59,318 nt of DNA from contig CAOKFN010000029.1 in the NCBI GenBank assembly GCA_948467735.1, positions 1 to 59,318 on the forward strand, in the 5' to 3' direction. The position numbers were made by a program, and so were the translations under genes. Below are positions 1-8,498 of this stretch, in pieces (positions within the stretch are counted from its first letter, which is position 1; each line of letters opens with the position of its first letter). The notes below the pieces were generated by a model. That model was given only the letters and a program-made list of their open reading frames with translations, was not told the origin of the DNA and did not search any database. The stretch comes from an uncultured bacterium (GTDB taxonomy: Bacteria; Bacillota; Clostridia; Lachnospirales; Lachnospiraceae).

Positions 1-72
1 CCTATTCTCTTTTCATGACCTGTAATATTTTTGTAATTTTATAAGTCTATCCTGTTCGGCTTCCTTTCGGCA

Positions 73-1932
73 GTGTCGGAATCCGAACAATTATATTACA
101 ATGAAGATTTGATCCGCTGGGCCACGGGGTCTGTCTATAACGAGTGGACCCGGCGTGAAATCGCCGAAAGCGTATCCGTTGATTTGAACGTAAAACAAAA
201 CGGCAACGGTTTCGTGGAAAATATATATATTATTCCCGGAGAGAGTCTGCAGATGATTTCCACCTACGATTCGGACGCGGAAGTATCAGGGTTCTATCAA
301 GATTTATCGGGCAGCGCCGAAGCTGCATGTCTGGAAACCTTAAAGGGCAGCTGGCTGGGCGCCCACGAATACATTGACCAAGTGCTCTCCAAGCATTACT
401 CCAATTATTCTTCCGACAATTATGCCTGCTCCTATATCCGGCCCATGACAACGAAACGGGCATGTATCGTAGTGGATTACAGCAGCGAGCGAATCGGAGA
501 CGTCCTCCGCAATCTCAGTCTGGGAGAAGGAAGCATCGCCGCCTTTATCACTGCGGACGGACGGGAGCTTCTTCTGGAAAACGACGTCATTGTTAAAAAC
601 AGCGAGTTCTCCTTCGTGAACCAGCCCTATTACATAGAATCCATGGAGGATACCGCCGCGGCAATCATTGATTATGTGACTTATCAAAACGAACAATATC
701 TGTTTATGCTGAGCAAGAGTTATCAGAACGGCTCCGCCATCTGCGCGCTGGTGCCAATCAGCCTTGTAAACGCCCGGGCGGATACCATTCAGAGCATTAC
801 CGTTCTTATGGTGATCGTCGCCTGTTTGATTGCCGCGGCCGCAGGCATATTCATAACCATCGGCATCGCTTCCACCATCCGCCAGATTAGCAGAAAGCTG
901 GAGCTCGTATCCGGCGGCGACCTGACGGTGAGCTTAAAAGGAAGAACGGATGAATTTAAGATTTTGGTGAGAAGCATAGAAAATATGATACATAATTCCA
1001 GAAACTTAATTGTTCAAGTGCTGAAAACCACCGAAAACGTATCCTCCTCTACGGAAAATCTGACGGAAGCATCCAATATATTGACAAATTCCAACAATCA
1101 GATTTCTACCGCCGTGGACGAGATGGATCAGGGCGTGAACCGTCAGGCCGCAGACGCACAGGATTGTCTGGTACAGATGGATGAATTGTCCCAGAGAATT
1201 ACCCGGGCGGTGGACAGCGTAAAAAGAATGGGCGCAATCACCAACGACACCAAGGAAGTCATCACCAGCAGCATGGCGACCATGGATGAACTGACGGATA
1301 AATCTGCGGATACCACCAATATTACCAAAAATGTCACCTCCAATATCCGGAATCTGGAAGAAAGCCTGTCCCAAGTGGAAAAATTTGTGGATACCATCAA
1401 TAATATTGCCGAGGAAACCAACCTGCTTGCCCTGAATGCTTCCATTGAGGCGGCAAGGGCCGGAGAAGCCGGAAGGGGCTTCGCGGTAGTCGCGCAATCG
1501 GTAAGCTCCCTGTCCGACGGCGCAATCACTGCCGCAAAGCAGATACAGGATGTGATGGGGCAGATTAAGGGAAACGCCAATGATACCGTAAACGTAGCCG
1601 CTCAGGCGGAGGTTATCGTGTCCAAACAATCAGAAACCGTAAACGATACCATTCATGCGTTCAAAAATATGAACGGATATTTAAAAAATCTCATCGATGA
1701 GATTGTCTCTTTGGAGAGCATCATCGAAAGCATGGAACGGCATAGGAACGACACTCTGGCCGCCATAGAAAGCATTTCCGCAGTATCCGAAGAAACTGCC
1801 GCCTCCGTTTCCACAGTGAACGATTCTCTGAAGGATCAGATTACAATCGTGAATAACCTGCATAATTCCGCACTGGAATTACAGGAAAGGGCAAAAGAGC
1901 TCAGCCATGCGGTAAATGCATTTAAAATCTAA
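73..1932 (+). CDS. Methyl-accepting chemotaxis protein, N-terminal membrane segment incomplete
   Basis: Chemoreceptor that would pass a ligand signal to CheA/CheW. An extracellular sensor-like part (about residues 1-235) is followed by one clear membrane helix (about 238-263), a HAMP segment, and a long coiled-coil signalling domain. The conserved tip is visible around residues 447-475 (EETNLLALNASIEAARAGEA). After the tip the usual AEEVRKLAE block reads AQSVSSLSDG, a departure from consensus. The GTG at 73 has no ribosome binding site. The same frame continues upstream with hydrophobic codons to a TAA at 34-36, so the first membrane helix seems cut or frameshifted. Family call is firm; the start is not. 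Confidence 0.85.
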   Translation: MSESEQLYYNEDLIRWATGSVYNEWTRREIAESVSVDLNVKQNGNGFVENIYIIPGESLQMISTYDSDAEVSGFYQDLSGSAEAACLETLKGSWLGAHEYIDQVLSKHYSNYSSDNYACSYIRPMTTKRACIVVDYSSERIGDVLRNLSLGEGSIAAFITADGRELLLENDVIVKNSEFSFVNQPYYIESMEDTAAAIIDYVTYQNEQYLFMLSKSYQNGSAICALVPISLVNARADTIQSITVLMVIVACLIAAAAGIFITIGIASTIRQISRKLELVSGGDLTVSLKGRTDEFKILVRSIENMIHNSRNLIVQVLKTTENVSSSTENLTEASNILTNSNNQISTAVDEMDQGVNRQAADAQDCLVQMDELSQRITRAVDSVKRMGAITNDTKEVITSSMATMDELTDKSADTTNITKNVTSNIRNLEESLSQVEKFVDTINNIAEETNLLALNASIEAARAGEAGRGFAVVAQSVSSLSDGAITAAKQIQDVMGQIKGNANDTVNVAAQAEVIVSKQSETVNDTIHAFKNMNGYLKNLIDEIVSLESIIESMERHRNDTLAAIESISAVSEETAASVSTVNDSLKDQITIVNNLHNSALELQERAKELSHAVNAFKI

Positions 1933-1940
1933 AAACAGAG

Positions 1941-1987
1941 GCTGCCGCGCTAAGGACCCAAGCTTTCCATAATGCGGCAGTCTTTTT
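1941..1987. terminator. Bidirectional rho-independent terminator
   Basis: A CTGCCGC arm at 1942-1948 pairs with GCGGCAG at 1974-1980. A T-run follows on the plus strand (1981-1987) and an A-run precedes it at 1931-1935, so the hairpin can serve the receptor gene and the converging minus-strand ABC operon. The loop is fairly long (25 nt). Confidence 0.7.
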
Positions 1988-2103
1988 ACTCTTTATTGCC
2001 GCAAGTCAGCATAGCTTACTTTGTGCCGCGCATGCGCAGGCATAAAGCCATATTCCATGGCTTGGCAAATGCCGCGAGGGTATGGCGTCCTTTGGGAATC
2101 CGC

Positions 2104-2766
2104 TTACTGCAGTTCCTTCCGCAGAGACGCCGTCTGCGCCATCTTGGACATGGGCGCTTTATAAACCAAGAGCGAAACCCAATACTGTGCGGCTCCTCCT
2201 GCGGCAATCAGGGCAAAACCCAGCACCGCCGCCAGCGCAAAAGGAATATTGACTGCCTCAAACAAGACTCCCGCCGCAAAGCCGCCTGTATAAACCGAAA
2301 AATATACGACGAAGAACATCACAAGGGATGCCATAAAATACTTATAAGCAACACCCAGATAGGCCATCAGCGTCAACGCTGTCAGAGCCTGCATTACCAT
2401 TGCACCGCCCGCGTCATAATCCGTCTCAGGAGACAGAGCGCTGACAACGGCATGAATCAATATATTAACCAAATATACCGCCATCATACTGCCCGTAGTA
2501 AATACCGCAGGTACGGAGGTCTGCATTTTCTTCTTGGCCGGAGACGCCTGCACCAGATTCGACACACTCAGCGAATAAATCATCTGCGTGGGCATCAATG
2601 CCGCGCACATTATCATAAATCCGCCAAAAAAAGCATTATTAAGCATCGGCCCCATCGCGTAAAACAAAATGCCCATCAGGAAAAAAATAACCATCATTAT
2701 CGTATTTGATAACCGTCCATACGCATACTTCAAACTCTGAAAGCCCATCTTCCAATTATTTATCAT
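2104..2766 (-). CDS. ABC transporter membrane protein (last gene of GntR-linked operon)
   Basis: Hydrophobic protein of 220 residues with about five or six predicted membrane segments and no soluble domain. It is the last gene of a four-gene minus-strand run: GntR regulator, ATPase, membrane protein, this gene. It overlaps the upstream membrane gene by 11 bases, which suggests translational coupling. The start was placed at 2766 because a GGAGGG site lies 7 bases upstream; a longer reading from 2784 has no such site. In YtrA-type operons such proteins form the permease of an ABC exporter; the substrate cannot be told from sequence. Confidence 0.7.
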   Translation of the reverse strand: MINNWKMGFQSLKYAYGRLSNTIMMVIFFLMGILFYAMGPMLNNAFFGGFMIMCAALMPTQMIYSLSVSNLVQASPAKKKMQTSVPAVFTTGSMMAVYLVNILIHAVVSALSPETDYDAGGAMVMQALTALTLMAYLGVAYKYFMASLVMFFVVYFSVYTGGFAAGVLFEAVNIPFALAAVLGFALIAAGGAAQYWVSLLVYKAPMSKMAQTASLRKELQ

Positions 2767-3409
2767 AATAACTTCCCTCCACATTATTCATAGCAATTTT
2801 CACCGCTAACATGCTGACCAAAATGCCAAGAACCATAAATGCCAGAACATAGATCCACCCATACCCATATTTCAGTACACTTGCCGAAAATACTCCCCAG
2901 CATATGCTTTCCAATATTATCATTCCATATGCCAGCAGCACACTAAACCATAACATGCTTCCGAATCTTGAGATAAAAGTCCCCAAAACGGAGAAAAACC
3001 AAGATACCGCAACGGAATAGAATAATATCTGGAAATACCAGCCGTAAGCCTTCCCGTCGGCCGCCGCCAGCTCCGCCAGACAGCAGATACTCATGATAAG
3101 CGCCGCGGAAAGAAATTTCCGAACCAAATCCAAGGAAAGGGCGCTTTTCATCACCTTCATCCCTCGGCCGGAGGTCTTCAGATAATCCAGTTTTTCCATA
3201 TCCTTCGTCTGAATTCCTCCAAACAGCCACTGATCGGAGACAACCTCAACCGCCGACAAAAGCACCGCCGCAATGATCATGCCTGCGCCCCTCGCCATCC
3301 TTCCGGTCCAAAGGGCTATTCCTATAAGAATAACCGGCGCCGCCAGATAAATTACAATCCGATATACAAACGAGGTAAAAACAATATAGCTTTGTATTCT
3401 TTTTTTCAT
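2756..3409 (-). CDS. ABC transporter membrane protein
   Basis: Membrane protein of 217 residues with about six hydrophobic segments; a charged Lys/Arg N-terminus precedes the first helix. It is probably the partner permease subunit of the ATPase encoded just upstream (94 bp gap). The start has a good GGGAGG site. Together with the following overlapping gene it likely forms a heterodimeric channel. No solute-binding protein is present, as expected for an exporter or a bacitracin/antibiotic-response type transporter of the YtrBCDEF kind. This is family inference rather than direct evidence. Confidence 0.7.
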   Translation of the reverse strand: MKKRIQSYIVFTSFVYRIVIYLAAPVILIGIALWTGRMARGAGMIIAAVLLSAVEVVSDQWLFGGIQTKDMEKLDYLKTSGRGMKVMKSALSLDLVRKFLSAALIMSICCLAELAAADGKAYGWYFQILFYSVAVSWFFSVLGTFISRFGSMLWFSVLLAYGMIILESICWGVFSASVLKYGYGWIYVLAFMVLGILVSMLAVKIAMNNVEGSYYDK

Positions 3410-3503
3410 TCCAATTCCAACCTCCCGGATCCCGCAAGCGGAATCTTAAATTCAGATGATAAACACCGTATTTTAGGTGCAATGCCCATTCTTAAGGGGT
3501 GCT

Positions 3504-4415
3504 TTAAAATTTCAGCTTTGTGTTTGCCTTCATCACCGCCACGCTGATCTGCGACAGGGTGGGCACTTCCTTTGCCACATCCATTCCTGCCAGCCGGTCC
3601 AGATGTTCCACAAGGCAGACGCCCTCGAATCCATAAGTGCTCTTAGTCATGGAATAAAGAATTTCTTTTGCGGCGTCCGCATCCTTTGCCTCGCCCTTAA
3701 CCAAAATGTATTTTTCTTTTAAATCCTCCACAAACCCCTCTTCCACAATGTTCCCATGCTCCATTATGACAGCGTAATCCGTCACATTTTCCATGTCCGC
3801 AATATTATGGGTGGAGAAGAATACGGAACGCTCCCCGTCCCCCCGCTCCAAATATCCGCGGATTAAGTCGCAGAGCTTATCCCGCATCAACGGATCCAGA
3901 GGCGAAGCCGGTTCATCCAGAATCAAAAGCTCCGTGTCCCTTGCAAGAACCGCCGCCAGCATCAATTTCATTCTGTTTCCGTCCGACAGCTTCTTCACTT
4001 CTTTCACTTGACTCTGCGTGATTCCCAATTCCTCGCAGATATTCCGGAATCTGTCCTTATGAAAATTCCCGAATAACAGCCCGCTGATTTCCTCCACCTG
4101 TGCGATGGTCCAGTGGGGCAGAAAATAGCTGCCCGGCCCCGTATAACCGATTCGTTCCTGTACGCTTTCGTTAATGGCCTCTCCCGCTTCTCCAAAATAA
4201 GAAATCTTTCCCTTAAAGTCCAGCCGGATCCCCGTCAAAATGTTAAGCAGCGTGGTCTTGCCCGCCCCGTTTTCCCCGATTAACGCAGCTGCAAAGCCTT
4301 TGGGAATCCGCAGCTTCGGAATCTGCAGCGAAAAACCCTTATATTTCTTCTCTAAATCGGACGCCTGTATACAATAGTCCTTCATTTCTAATTCATTGCT
4401 GTCCATACTTTTCAT
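3504..4415 (-). CDS. ABC transporter ATP-binding protein, YtrB-like
   Basis: ATPase of 303 residues that would power the two membrane proteins downstream. The Walker A motif (IGENGAGKTT) and Walker B (ELLILDEPASPLDP) are clear. The signature is LSDGNRMKL, a variant of LSGGQ typical of this subfamily. A switch His is in STHNI. The C-terminal 80 residues form an accessory region. A GGAGG ribosome site lies upstream of the ATG. It follows the GntR gene after a 209 bp stretch that holds no other gene, in the gene order of YtrA/YtrB operons. Confidence 0.9.
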   Translation of the reverse strand: MKSMDSNELEMKDYCIQASDLEKKYKGFSLQIPKLRIPKGFAAALIGENGAGKTTLLNILTGIRLDFKGKISYFGEAGEAINESVQERIGYTGPGSYFLPHWTIAQVEEISGLLFGNFHKDRFRNICEELGITQSQVKEVKKLSDGNRMKLMLAAVLARDTELLILDEPASPLDPLMRDKLCDLIRGYLERGDGERSVFFSTHNIADMENVTDYAVIMEHGNIVEEGFVEDLKEKYILVKGEAKDADAAKEILYSMTKSTYGFEGVCLVEHLDRLAGMDVAKEVPTLSQISVAVMKANTKLKF

Positions 4416-4624
4416 TTGATACCTCCATGCCCGTTTTTTAGGGACTTTGATTCTGCACGCGGCCGCTTCGTCCGCATATGTCCTTACGTGTTTCCTATTA
4501 CCCTTCTTGTGTTCTCCGCAATTTTCCAGCCGGATTTTTCTGCCGGTTTTCTGCTGCTGCGATTTCCCCGCAGGCTCTTTTGCCGCCGTCCTCCGCCTTT
4601 GGAATTTCGCTGCTGGATCTGCCG

Positions 4625-4999
4625 CTAACTGTCCTTCATGCTTAACAGTGTCTCCAGCGTCTCAATTAATTCCTTATCTGACATACCGGCAATTTCCGCC
4701 GCCTGAATCGCACCCAGCAGGGACTCCTCCACCTTGCGCAGATGCTGCTCCTTCATCATCTCGCTGTCCTGCGCGTTGACATAAAATCCCTTTCCCTGAG
4801 CCGCCGTCACAAGCCCTTCCGCCTCCAACTGTTCATATGCTTTCATCGTGGTAATGACGCTGATTTTTAAATCCTTCGCCAATCCCCGAATGGAGGGAAG
4901 ATATTCTCCCTCCTTCAGCCTGCCCGCCAGTATGTCGGCCTTTAGCTGTTCCGCAATCTGCTGATAAATCGGTACTCCTGAATTCTGCAATAGCTTCAA
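4625..4999 (-). CDS. GntR-family transcriptional regulator, YtrA-like
   Basis: Short GntR regulator (124 residues): winged-helix domain at about 10-78 with the diagnostic PIYQQIAEQLKADI and PSIRGLAKDL segments, then a short helical tail for dimerisation rather than a ligand-binding domain. This is the YtrA layout. The start is TTG with a near-perfect AAGGAGGTGATG site. It is the first gene of the ABC transporter operon, and an inverted repeat overlaps its own promoter, so it probably represses the whole operon, itself included, until a cell-envelope stress or drug signal relieves it (family inference). Confidence 0.9.
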   Translation of the reverse strand: MKLLQNSGVPIYQQIAEQLKADILAGRLKEGEYLPSIRGLAKDLKISVITTMKAYEQLEAEGLVTAAQGKGFYVNAQDSEMMKEQHLRKVEESLLGAIQAAEIAGMSDKELIETLETLLSMKDS

Positions 5000-5022
5000 G
5001 ACATCACCTCCTTATGTCGAAG

Positions 5023-5067
5023 TACTGTTTATAAGTTATATATACAGTATAATCTGTTATTTGTCAA
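5023..5067 (-). promoter_or_regulatory. Promoter and operator of the GntR/ABC operon
   Basis: On the minus strand TTGACA (5062-5067), a 17-base spacer and TATATA (5039-5044) form a good sigma-A promoter. An imperfect palindrome with TACTGT and ACAGTA arms (5023-5049) covers the -10 box, the expected place for a repressor site of the downstream GntR protein. Confidence 0.75.
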
Positions 5068-5187
5068 TAGGTTATTCAAAAATTCCTGCGAAATCAAATT
5101 ATCTGCGACAAAGCGAAATGTATTCTATAAGTCCGTTGGCCCCTTCCGGCATTCGGCAAGCCGCTTTAAAATTGGCATATTGCCCTA

Positions 5188-5216
5188 TTGAAGCCCTTGA
5201 AAATACATGCTATACT
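5188..5216 (+). promoter_or_regulatory. Probable sigma-A promoter for the Uma2/kinase pair
   Basis: TTGAAG (5188-5193), 17 bases, then TATACT (5211-5216). It lies about 80 bases ahead of the Uma2 start and points to it. Only the two boxes and the spacing support it. Confidence 0.55.
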
Positions 5217-5295
5217 ACACTTAAAACTCATATGTGATACTTAGACCTAAAGTGCCGGACGCCCGCCGTCCTTTCAAAGAAAGAAGGTGTTGTTC

Positions 5296-5874
5296 ATGCC
5301 AGCATTACAGCCCTATCCGGAGCTTATTACCTTGGAACAATACGAAACGCTGCCGGAAGACGCCGGAGCAGAAGTATTCGACGGTATTCTATACAATATG
5401 GCCAGCCCGTCACAGGAACATCAAACGATTCTCACGGAGCTGCTTGTCCTGCTGCATAATTATATCAAAGAAAAAAAAGGGCAATGTGTTGTATTTCCTG
5501 CTCCATTTGACGTTAAATTGAATGATATCCCTCTCACGATCGTACAGCCCGATCTTATGGTAATATGCGACAAAGACAAGCTGGACGGAAAACGCTGCAA
5601 CGGGGCGCCGGATTTCATTATTGAGATTGTGTCACCCGGCAATCCGGCTGACGATTATATCCGCAAGCTGTACTACTACAAAAAATATGGTGTTCGTGAA
5701 TATTGGATTGTGGATCCGCGGCGGAAAAGCGTTACCGTATACTATTTTGAGAAGGATCTTCTGAATGTACCTTATACCTTTGATTCCGTCATAAAAGTAA
5801 ACATATATGATGACCTTTATATTAATTTCTTTGATATTGCAGGCCATGGTTTAGGACGAGGAGAAGACTATTGA
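5296..5874 (+). CDS. Uma2-family (DUF820) endonuclease-like protein
   Basis: Protein of 192 residues with the PD-(D/E)XK-like fold of the Uma2/DUF820 family. Visible marks are GAEVFDGILYNM near the N-terminus, the QPDLMVIC strand, PDFIIEIVSPGN with the catalytic-type Glu, and YYYKKYGVREYWIVDPRR. The family is expanded in cyanobacteria and some Clostridia; its role is unclear, perhaps in transposition or DNA degradation. The ATG at 5296 was preferred to the GTG at 5287 because AGAAGG sits at the right distance from it. Its stop overlaps the next start (TTGA), so the two genes are coupled. Confidence 0.85.
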   Translation: MPALQPYPELITLEQYETLPEDAGAEVFDGILYNMASPSQEHQTILTELLVLLHNYIKEKKGQCVVFPAPFDVKLNDIPLTIVQPDLMVICDKDKLDGKRCNGAPDFIIEIVSPGNPADDYIRKLYYYKKYGVREYWIVDPRRKSVTVYYFEKDLLNVPYTFDSVIKVNIYDDLYINFFDIAGHGLGRGEDY

Positions 5875-6887
5875 AACAGGATACTATAGATAAATTGATA
5901 TCGGATCTGATGGCAGCATGCGGGTTTGGAGCCGTTGTTTCCCCCATTGTACCGGTATCCGGCGGTCTTATGCATAGAATGTACAAAGTATACACAGGCT
6001 CCGGAAAATATGCGGTGAAACATCTGAATCCTAAAATAATGAGCAGAGAAGGCGTGCATGAAAATTACGAACGGGCGGAGAAAATAGAAAGTCTCTTGGA
6101 AAAAGAAGGGATTCCTATCGTACCGGCCATCCCTGTTTTCGGTAAAAAAATGCAGAACGTAAACGGCAGCTTCTTCTATATATTCAAATGGCAGGAGGGG
6201 CACATTGCCGATTGGAATCATATTTCAAAGGAAATGTGCAATACTGCCGGAAATATCCTTGGAAAAATTCATGCGATAAATCCTCAGAGCGGCTCTCACC
6301 AAGAACCGGAATTGAGTAAAATTAACTGGCAGGATTATGTACATAGAGCAAATGACGAGAGAAACGAGATTGCCTCCATTCTGGCTGACAATGCACAGCT
6401 GCTCGTCTCTGCCGAGGAAGAACTGAATAAAGCAAGAGCTTCCCTGCCGGATATTATGTGTATTTCCGATGAGGATATGGATCCTAAAAATATCCTTTGG
6501 GATAACGGCAGTCCATGGGTAATAGACTTGGAATGTCTTGACTATGGCAATCCAATATCCCATGCGCTCCAGCTGGCGCTTCAATGGTCAGGAACTGTAA
6601 TATGCCGTATGGACATTGAAAAGATGACGGCTTTTTTTGACGGTTATCTGGCGGCATATGATAACGGCTTCCGGGCATACAGCGGCGTATTCGGATTGGC
6701 GTATACTTGGGTAGAATGGCTGGAGTATAATATTCAAAGGGCGCTTGGGGCATGCAGTGACGAAGCGGAACGGGCTCTGGGGATTTCCGAGGCTAAAAAC
6801 ACTATAAACAGAATAAAGTACATCCGGAATATGGAAAAAGAAATGAAGGAGGCCTTGGATTCCCGACTGCCCCGGCGAACCGATTGA
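5871..6887 (+). CDS. Aminoglycoside phosphotransferase-fold kinase
   Basis: Protein of 338 residues with the APH/choline kinase fold: an N-terminal lobe with YAVKHLNP (ATP-binding Lys), a hinge around FYIFKWQEG, a catalytic loop SDEDMDPKNILW and a metal-binding VIDLE. In this subfamily the loop commonly starts HRD; here it reads DED, although the catalytic Asp and Asn remain. The natural substrate is unknown and may be a small metabolite or antibiotic. It starts with TTG overlapping the Uma2 stop by four bases, with GGAG upstream. Confidence 0.8.
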   Translation: MKQDTIDKLISDLMAACGFGAVVSPIVPVSGGLMHRMYKVYTGSGKYAVKHLNPKIMSREGVHENYERAEKIESLLEKEGIPIVPAIPVFGKKMQNVNGSFFYIFKWQEGHIADWNHISKEMCNTAGNILGKIHAINPQSGSHQEPELSKINWQDYVHRANDERNEIASILADNAQLLVSAEEELNKARASLPDIMCISDEDMDPKNILWDNGSPWVIDLECLDYGNPISHALQLALQWSGTVICRMDIEKMTAFFDGYLAAYDNGFRAYSGVFGLAYTWVEWLEYNIQRALGACSDEAERALGISEAKNTINRIKYIRNMEKEMKEALDSRLPRRTD

Positions 6888-7035
6888 ACGCCGGTTCCAG
6901 TTTCCCTTGCATTGTTCAAGGCCGCTTCAACAACTTTTGTGTGTGAACCGATTTAATCGTTATATCCACTCACCCTAAAACAATCCGAAGTATCAATTAC
7001 ACACTTTTTGTATTAATAAATTATGTATATGACAT

Positions 7036-7434
7036 TTAATTTTGTTTATAACAATCAATTATATGCTTAACTTCCGACTTCTCTGCAAAATAAAAACGCT
7101 TATCGAAAATTTCTTTCTGCTTTTCTTTCGTCAGGCAATTTAATATCTCTTCAGGGTACATTTCTTCCATTGGCGTTCCGGCAGCTAAACCATAAAGATA
7201 TGTTTCCATCCATTCCTTCCAAAGATCATCAAACAGTTCTTTGCTTTCAAAAAAAGAAGTAATAGCATCAAAGCCTTCCCACTCCCTGAAATACTGTAAT
7301 TTTACAAATCCATATTTCCCTGCATCTACAACCACTAATTGGTCAAATTCCTCCCATACCCCCGCAAATGCGTCTGCAACCTTTTGACAGTTTATTTTTT
7401 CCTCTTGTGTAATGTAGCTTTTAGTTTTATTCAT
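7036..7434 (-). CDS. Hypothetical protein, 132 residues
   Basis: Not recognised. A soluble, acidic, aromatic-rich protein with many Trp, Phe and Tyr residues and no signal peptide. The start at 7434 has AAGGAG upstream; a longer reading from 7464 lacks a site. Base composition is more AT-rich than the flanking core genes, and it opens an accessory patch (7.0-10 kb) with XRE regulators and decayed mobile-element pieces. It may be a cargo or immunity-type protein of that patch, which is only inferred from position. Confidence 0.6.
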   Translation of the reverse strand: MNKTKSYITQEEKINCQKVADAFAGVWEEFDQLVVVDAGKYGFVKLQYFREWEGFDAITSFFESKELFDDLWKEWMETYLYGLAAGTPMEEMYPEEILNCLTKEKQKEIFDKRFYFAEKSEVKHIIDCYKQN

Positions 7435-7528
7435 AGTTTTCTCCTTTCCATAATATGGCGGCATTTTGTCTTAAATTTATATTTACATATAATAAAATTG
7501 GTGATTTATCTGTATTAAAATAATATTG

Positions 7529-7639
7529 TCATTCGTCTATGGTGACGCCGCAATCAGTTGGCAAAAGCCATTTTTTAGGAATTCTTCCTGTGTTTCTTCT
7601 CTTTGATGCCTTTCCATTTTCTTTAATCGATTCAATCAA
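7529..7639 (-). pseudogene. Small basic ORF, possible mobile-element fragment
   Basis: A 36-codon reading starting at a TTG that directly abuts an AGGAGG. It is rich in Lys and Arg (SKRRNTGRIPKKWLLP). The peptide composition looks protein-like, but the start is not convincingly spaced and no family was recognised. It occupies most of the otherwise empty stretch 7435-7770; the rest is AT-rich and holds the promoter region of the first XRE gene. Confidence 0.25.
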
Positions 7640-7678
7640 CCTCCTTTTGTACCATAGAATAAAAATTTAAAAAATATT

Positions 7679-7757
7679 TAGTTGCGCCTCTTTAGTCCCA
7701 ATTATAGCATTTCATTTTGATACAATCAAGATAAAAATGTGACTATTTAGTCGCAGG
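7679..7757 (+). promoter_or_regulatory. Control region of first XRE gene (copy 1 of duplicated block)
   Basis: A 21-base block at 7679-7699 (TAGTTGCGCCTCT then AGTCCC), a TACAAT box at 7721-7726 and TTAGTCGCAGG at 7747-7757. The same three blocks recur before the second XRE gene with the first spacing exactly kept (21 bases). TAGTYGC-like repeats on both sides of the -10 box suggest an autoregulatory operator. Confidence 0.5.
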
Positions 7758-7770
7758 AAAAGAGGATAAT

Positions 7771-8028
7771 ATGCAATGGTTCATACCAGATGTAAATATC
7801 GACAAGAACTTACGGAGCCTGCGTGAACAGCATGGATATTCACAATACAGATTGGTAATTAAATTACACCTTATGGGCAGCAATATGTCACGCAGCACTT
7901 ATTCTAAAATTGAAACTGGCACTCGGAATATACGAATTAGTGATTTTCTTGCCTTGAAACAAATTTATGATGTGGATTTTTCAGAGTTTTTTGTTGGGCT
8001 GCTGCCAGAGGAAAACACACTTCTTTAA
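7771..8028 (+). CDS. XRE-family helix-turn-helix regulator, copy 1
   Basis: DNA-binding protein of 85 residues consisting of essentially one Cro/C1-type helix-turn-helix domain: NLRSLREQHGYSQYRLVIKL forms the first helices and SRSTYSKIETGTRNI the recognition and capping part. It probably represses its own promoter and perhaps nearby genes. AAGAGG lies upstream of the ATG. A paralogue with the same length and an almost identical second half lies 455 bp downstream, so this is a recent tandem duplication. The helix has SQYRLVIKL where the copy has SQSELVAKL, so DNA specificity may have started to diverge. Confidence 0.85.
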   Translation: MQWFIPDVNIDKNLRSLREQHGYSQYRLVIKLHLMGSNMSRSTYSKIETGTRNIRISDFLALKQIYDVDFSEFFVGLLPEENTLL

Positions 8029-8133
8029 ATTTTGAGCGGGCAAATAAGCAGTTTTAGACTTACTTGCCCTGATTTCAATAAGGCTGTCATTCTATTTCTT
8101 GTCTGTTCTTTTTCATAATCCCAATATTTTTTA

Positions 8134-8209
8134 TAGTTGCGCCTCTACAGTCCCGGATAAATTATTTCAGCTTGCTACAATATATATAAGGGTTTTGGTT
8201 AGTCGCAGG
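8134..8209 (+). promoter_or_regulatory. Control region of second XRE gene (copy 2 of duplicated block)
   Basis: Repeats the upstream motifs of copy 1: the 21-base block at 8134-8154 (two changes), TACAAT at 8176-8181 and TTAGTCGCAGG at 8199-8209. Other bases between the blocks differ, so the kept blocks are probably functional sites. Confidence 0.5.
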
Positions 8210-8225
8210 CAAAAGGGGTGTTGTT

Positions 8226-8477
8226 ATGCAATGGTTTCTACAAGATATAAGCATAGGAGAAAATTTGAAAATTCTAAGAGAAAGATTTGGTTACTCGCAA
8301 TCAGAATTAGTGGCTAAATTACATCTTATAGGCAGCAATATGTCACGCAGCACTTATTCCAAAATCGAAACTGGTACTCGAAATATACGGATTAGCGACT
8401 TTCTCGCCTTAAAACAAATTTATGGTGTGGATTTTTCGGAATTTTTTATTGGGTTGTTACCGGATAGTGAAAAATAA
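8226..8477 (+). CDS. XRE-family helix-turn-helix regulator, copy 2
   Basis: Protein of 83 residues, paralogue of the regulator at 7771. From GSNMSRSTYSKIETGTRNIR onward the two are nearly identical, while the first 40 residues differ at about half the positions. It has a single XRE domain and no other domain. The ATG follows an AAAAGGGG-type site. The gene ends 21 bases short of the 3' end of a truncated Fic gene on the other strand, so the duplication may have taken part in truncating that gene. Confidence 0.85.
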   Translation: MQWFLQDISIGENLKILRERFGYSQSELVAKLHLIGSNMSRSTYSKIETGTRNIRISDFLALKQIYGVDFSEFFIGLLPDSEK

Positions 8478-8498
8478 AAAGGATAGTAAAACAATTCA

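Noticed and set aside
1972..2709. 245-residue plus-strand ORF opposite the ABC membrane gene
   Set aside because: Arg/His/Gln-rich shadow of a hydrophobic coding strand, with no start signal.
4416..4624. Possible gene between the GntR and ATPase genes
   Set aside because: Purine-rich on the coding strand but no start with a ribosome site and no recognisable peptide.
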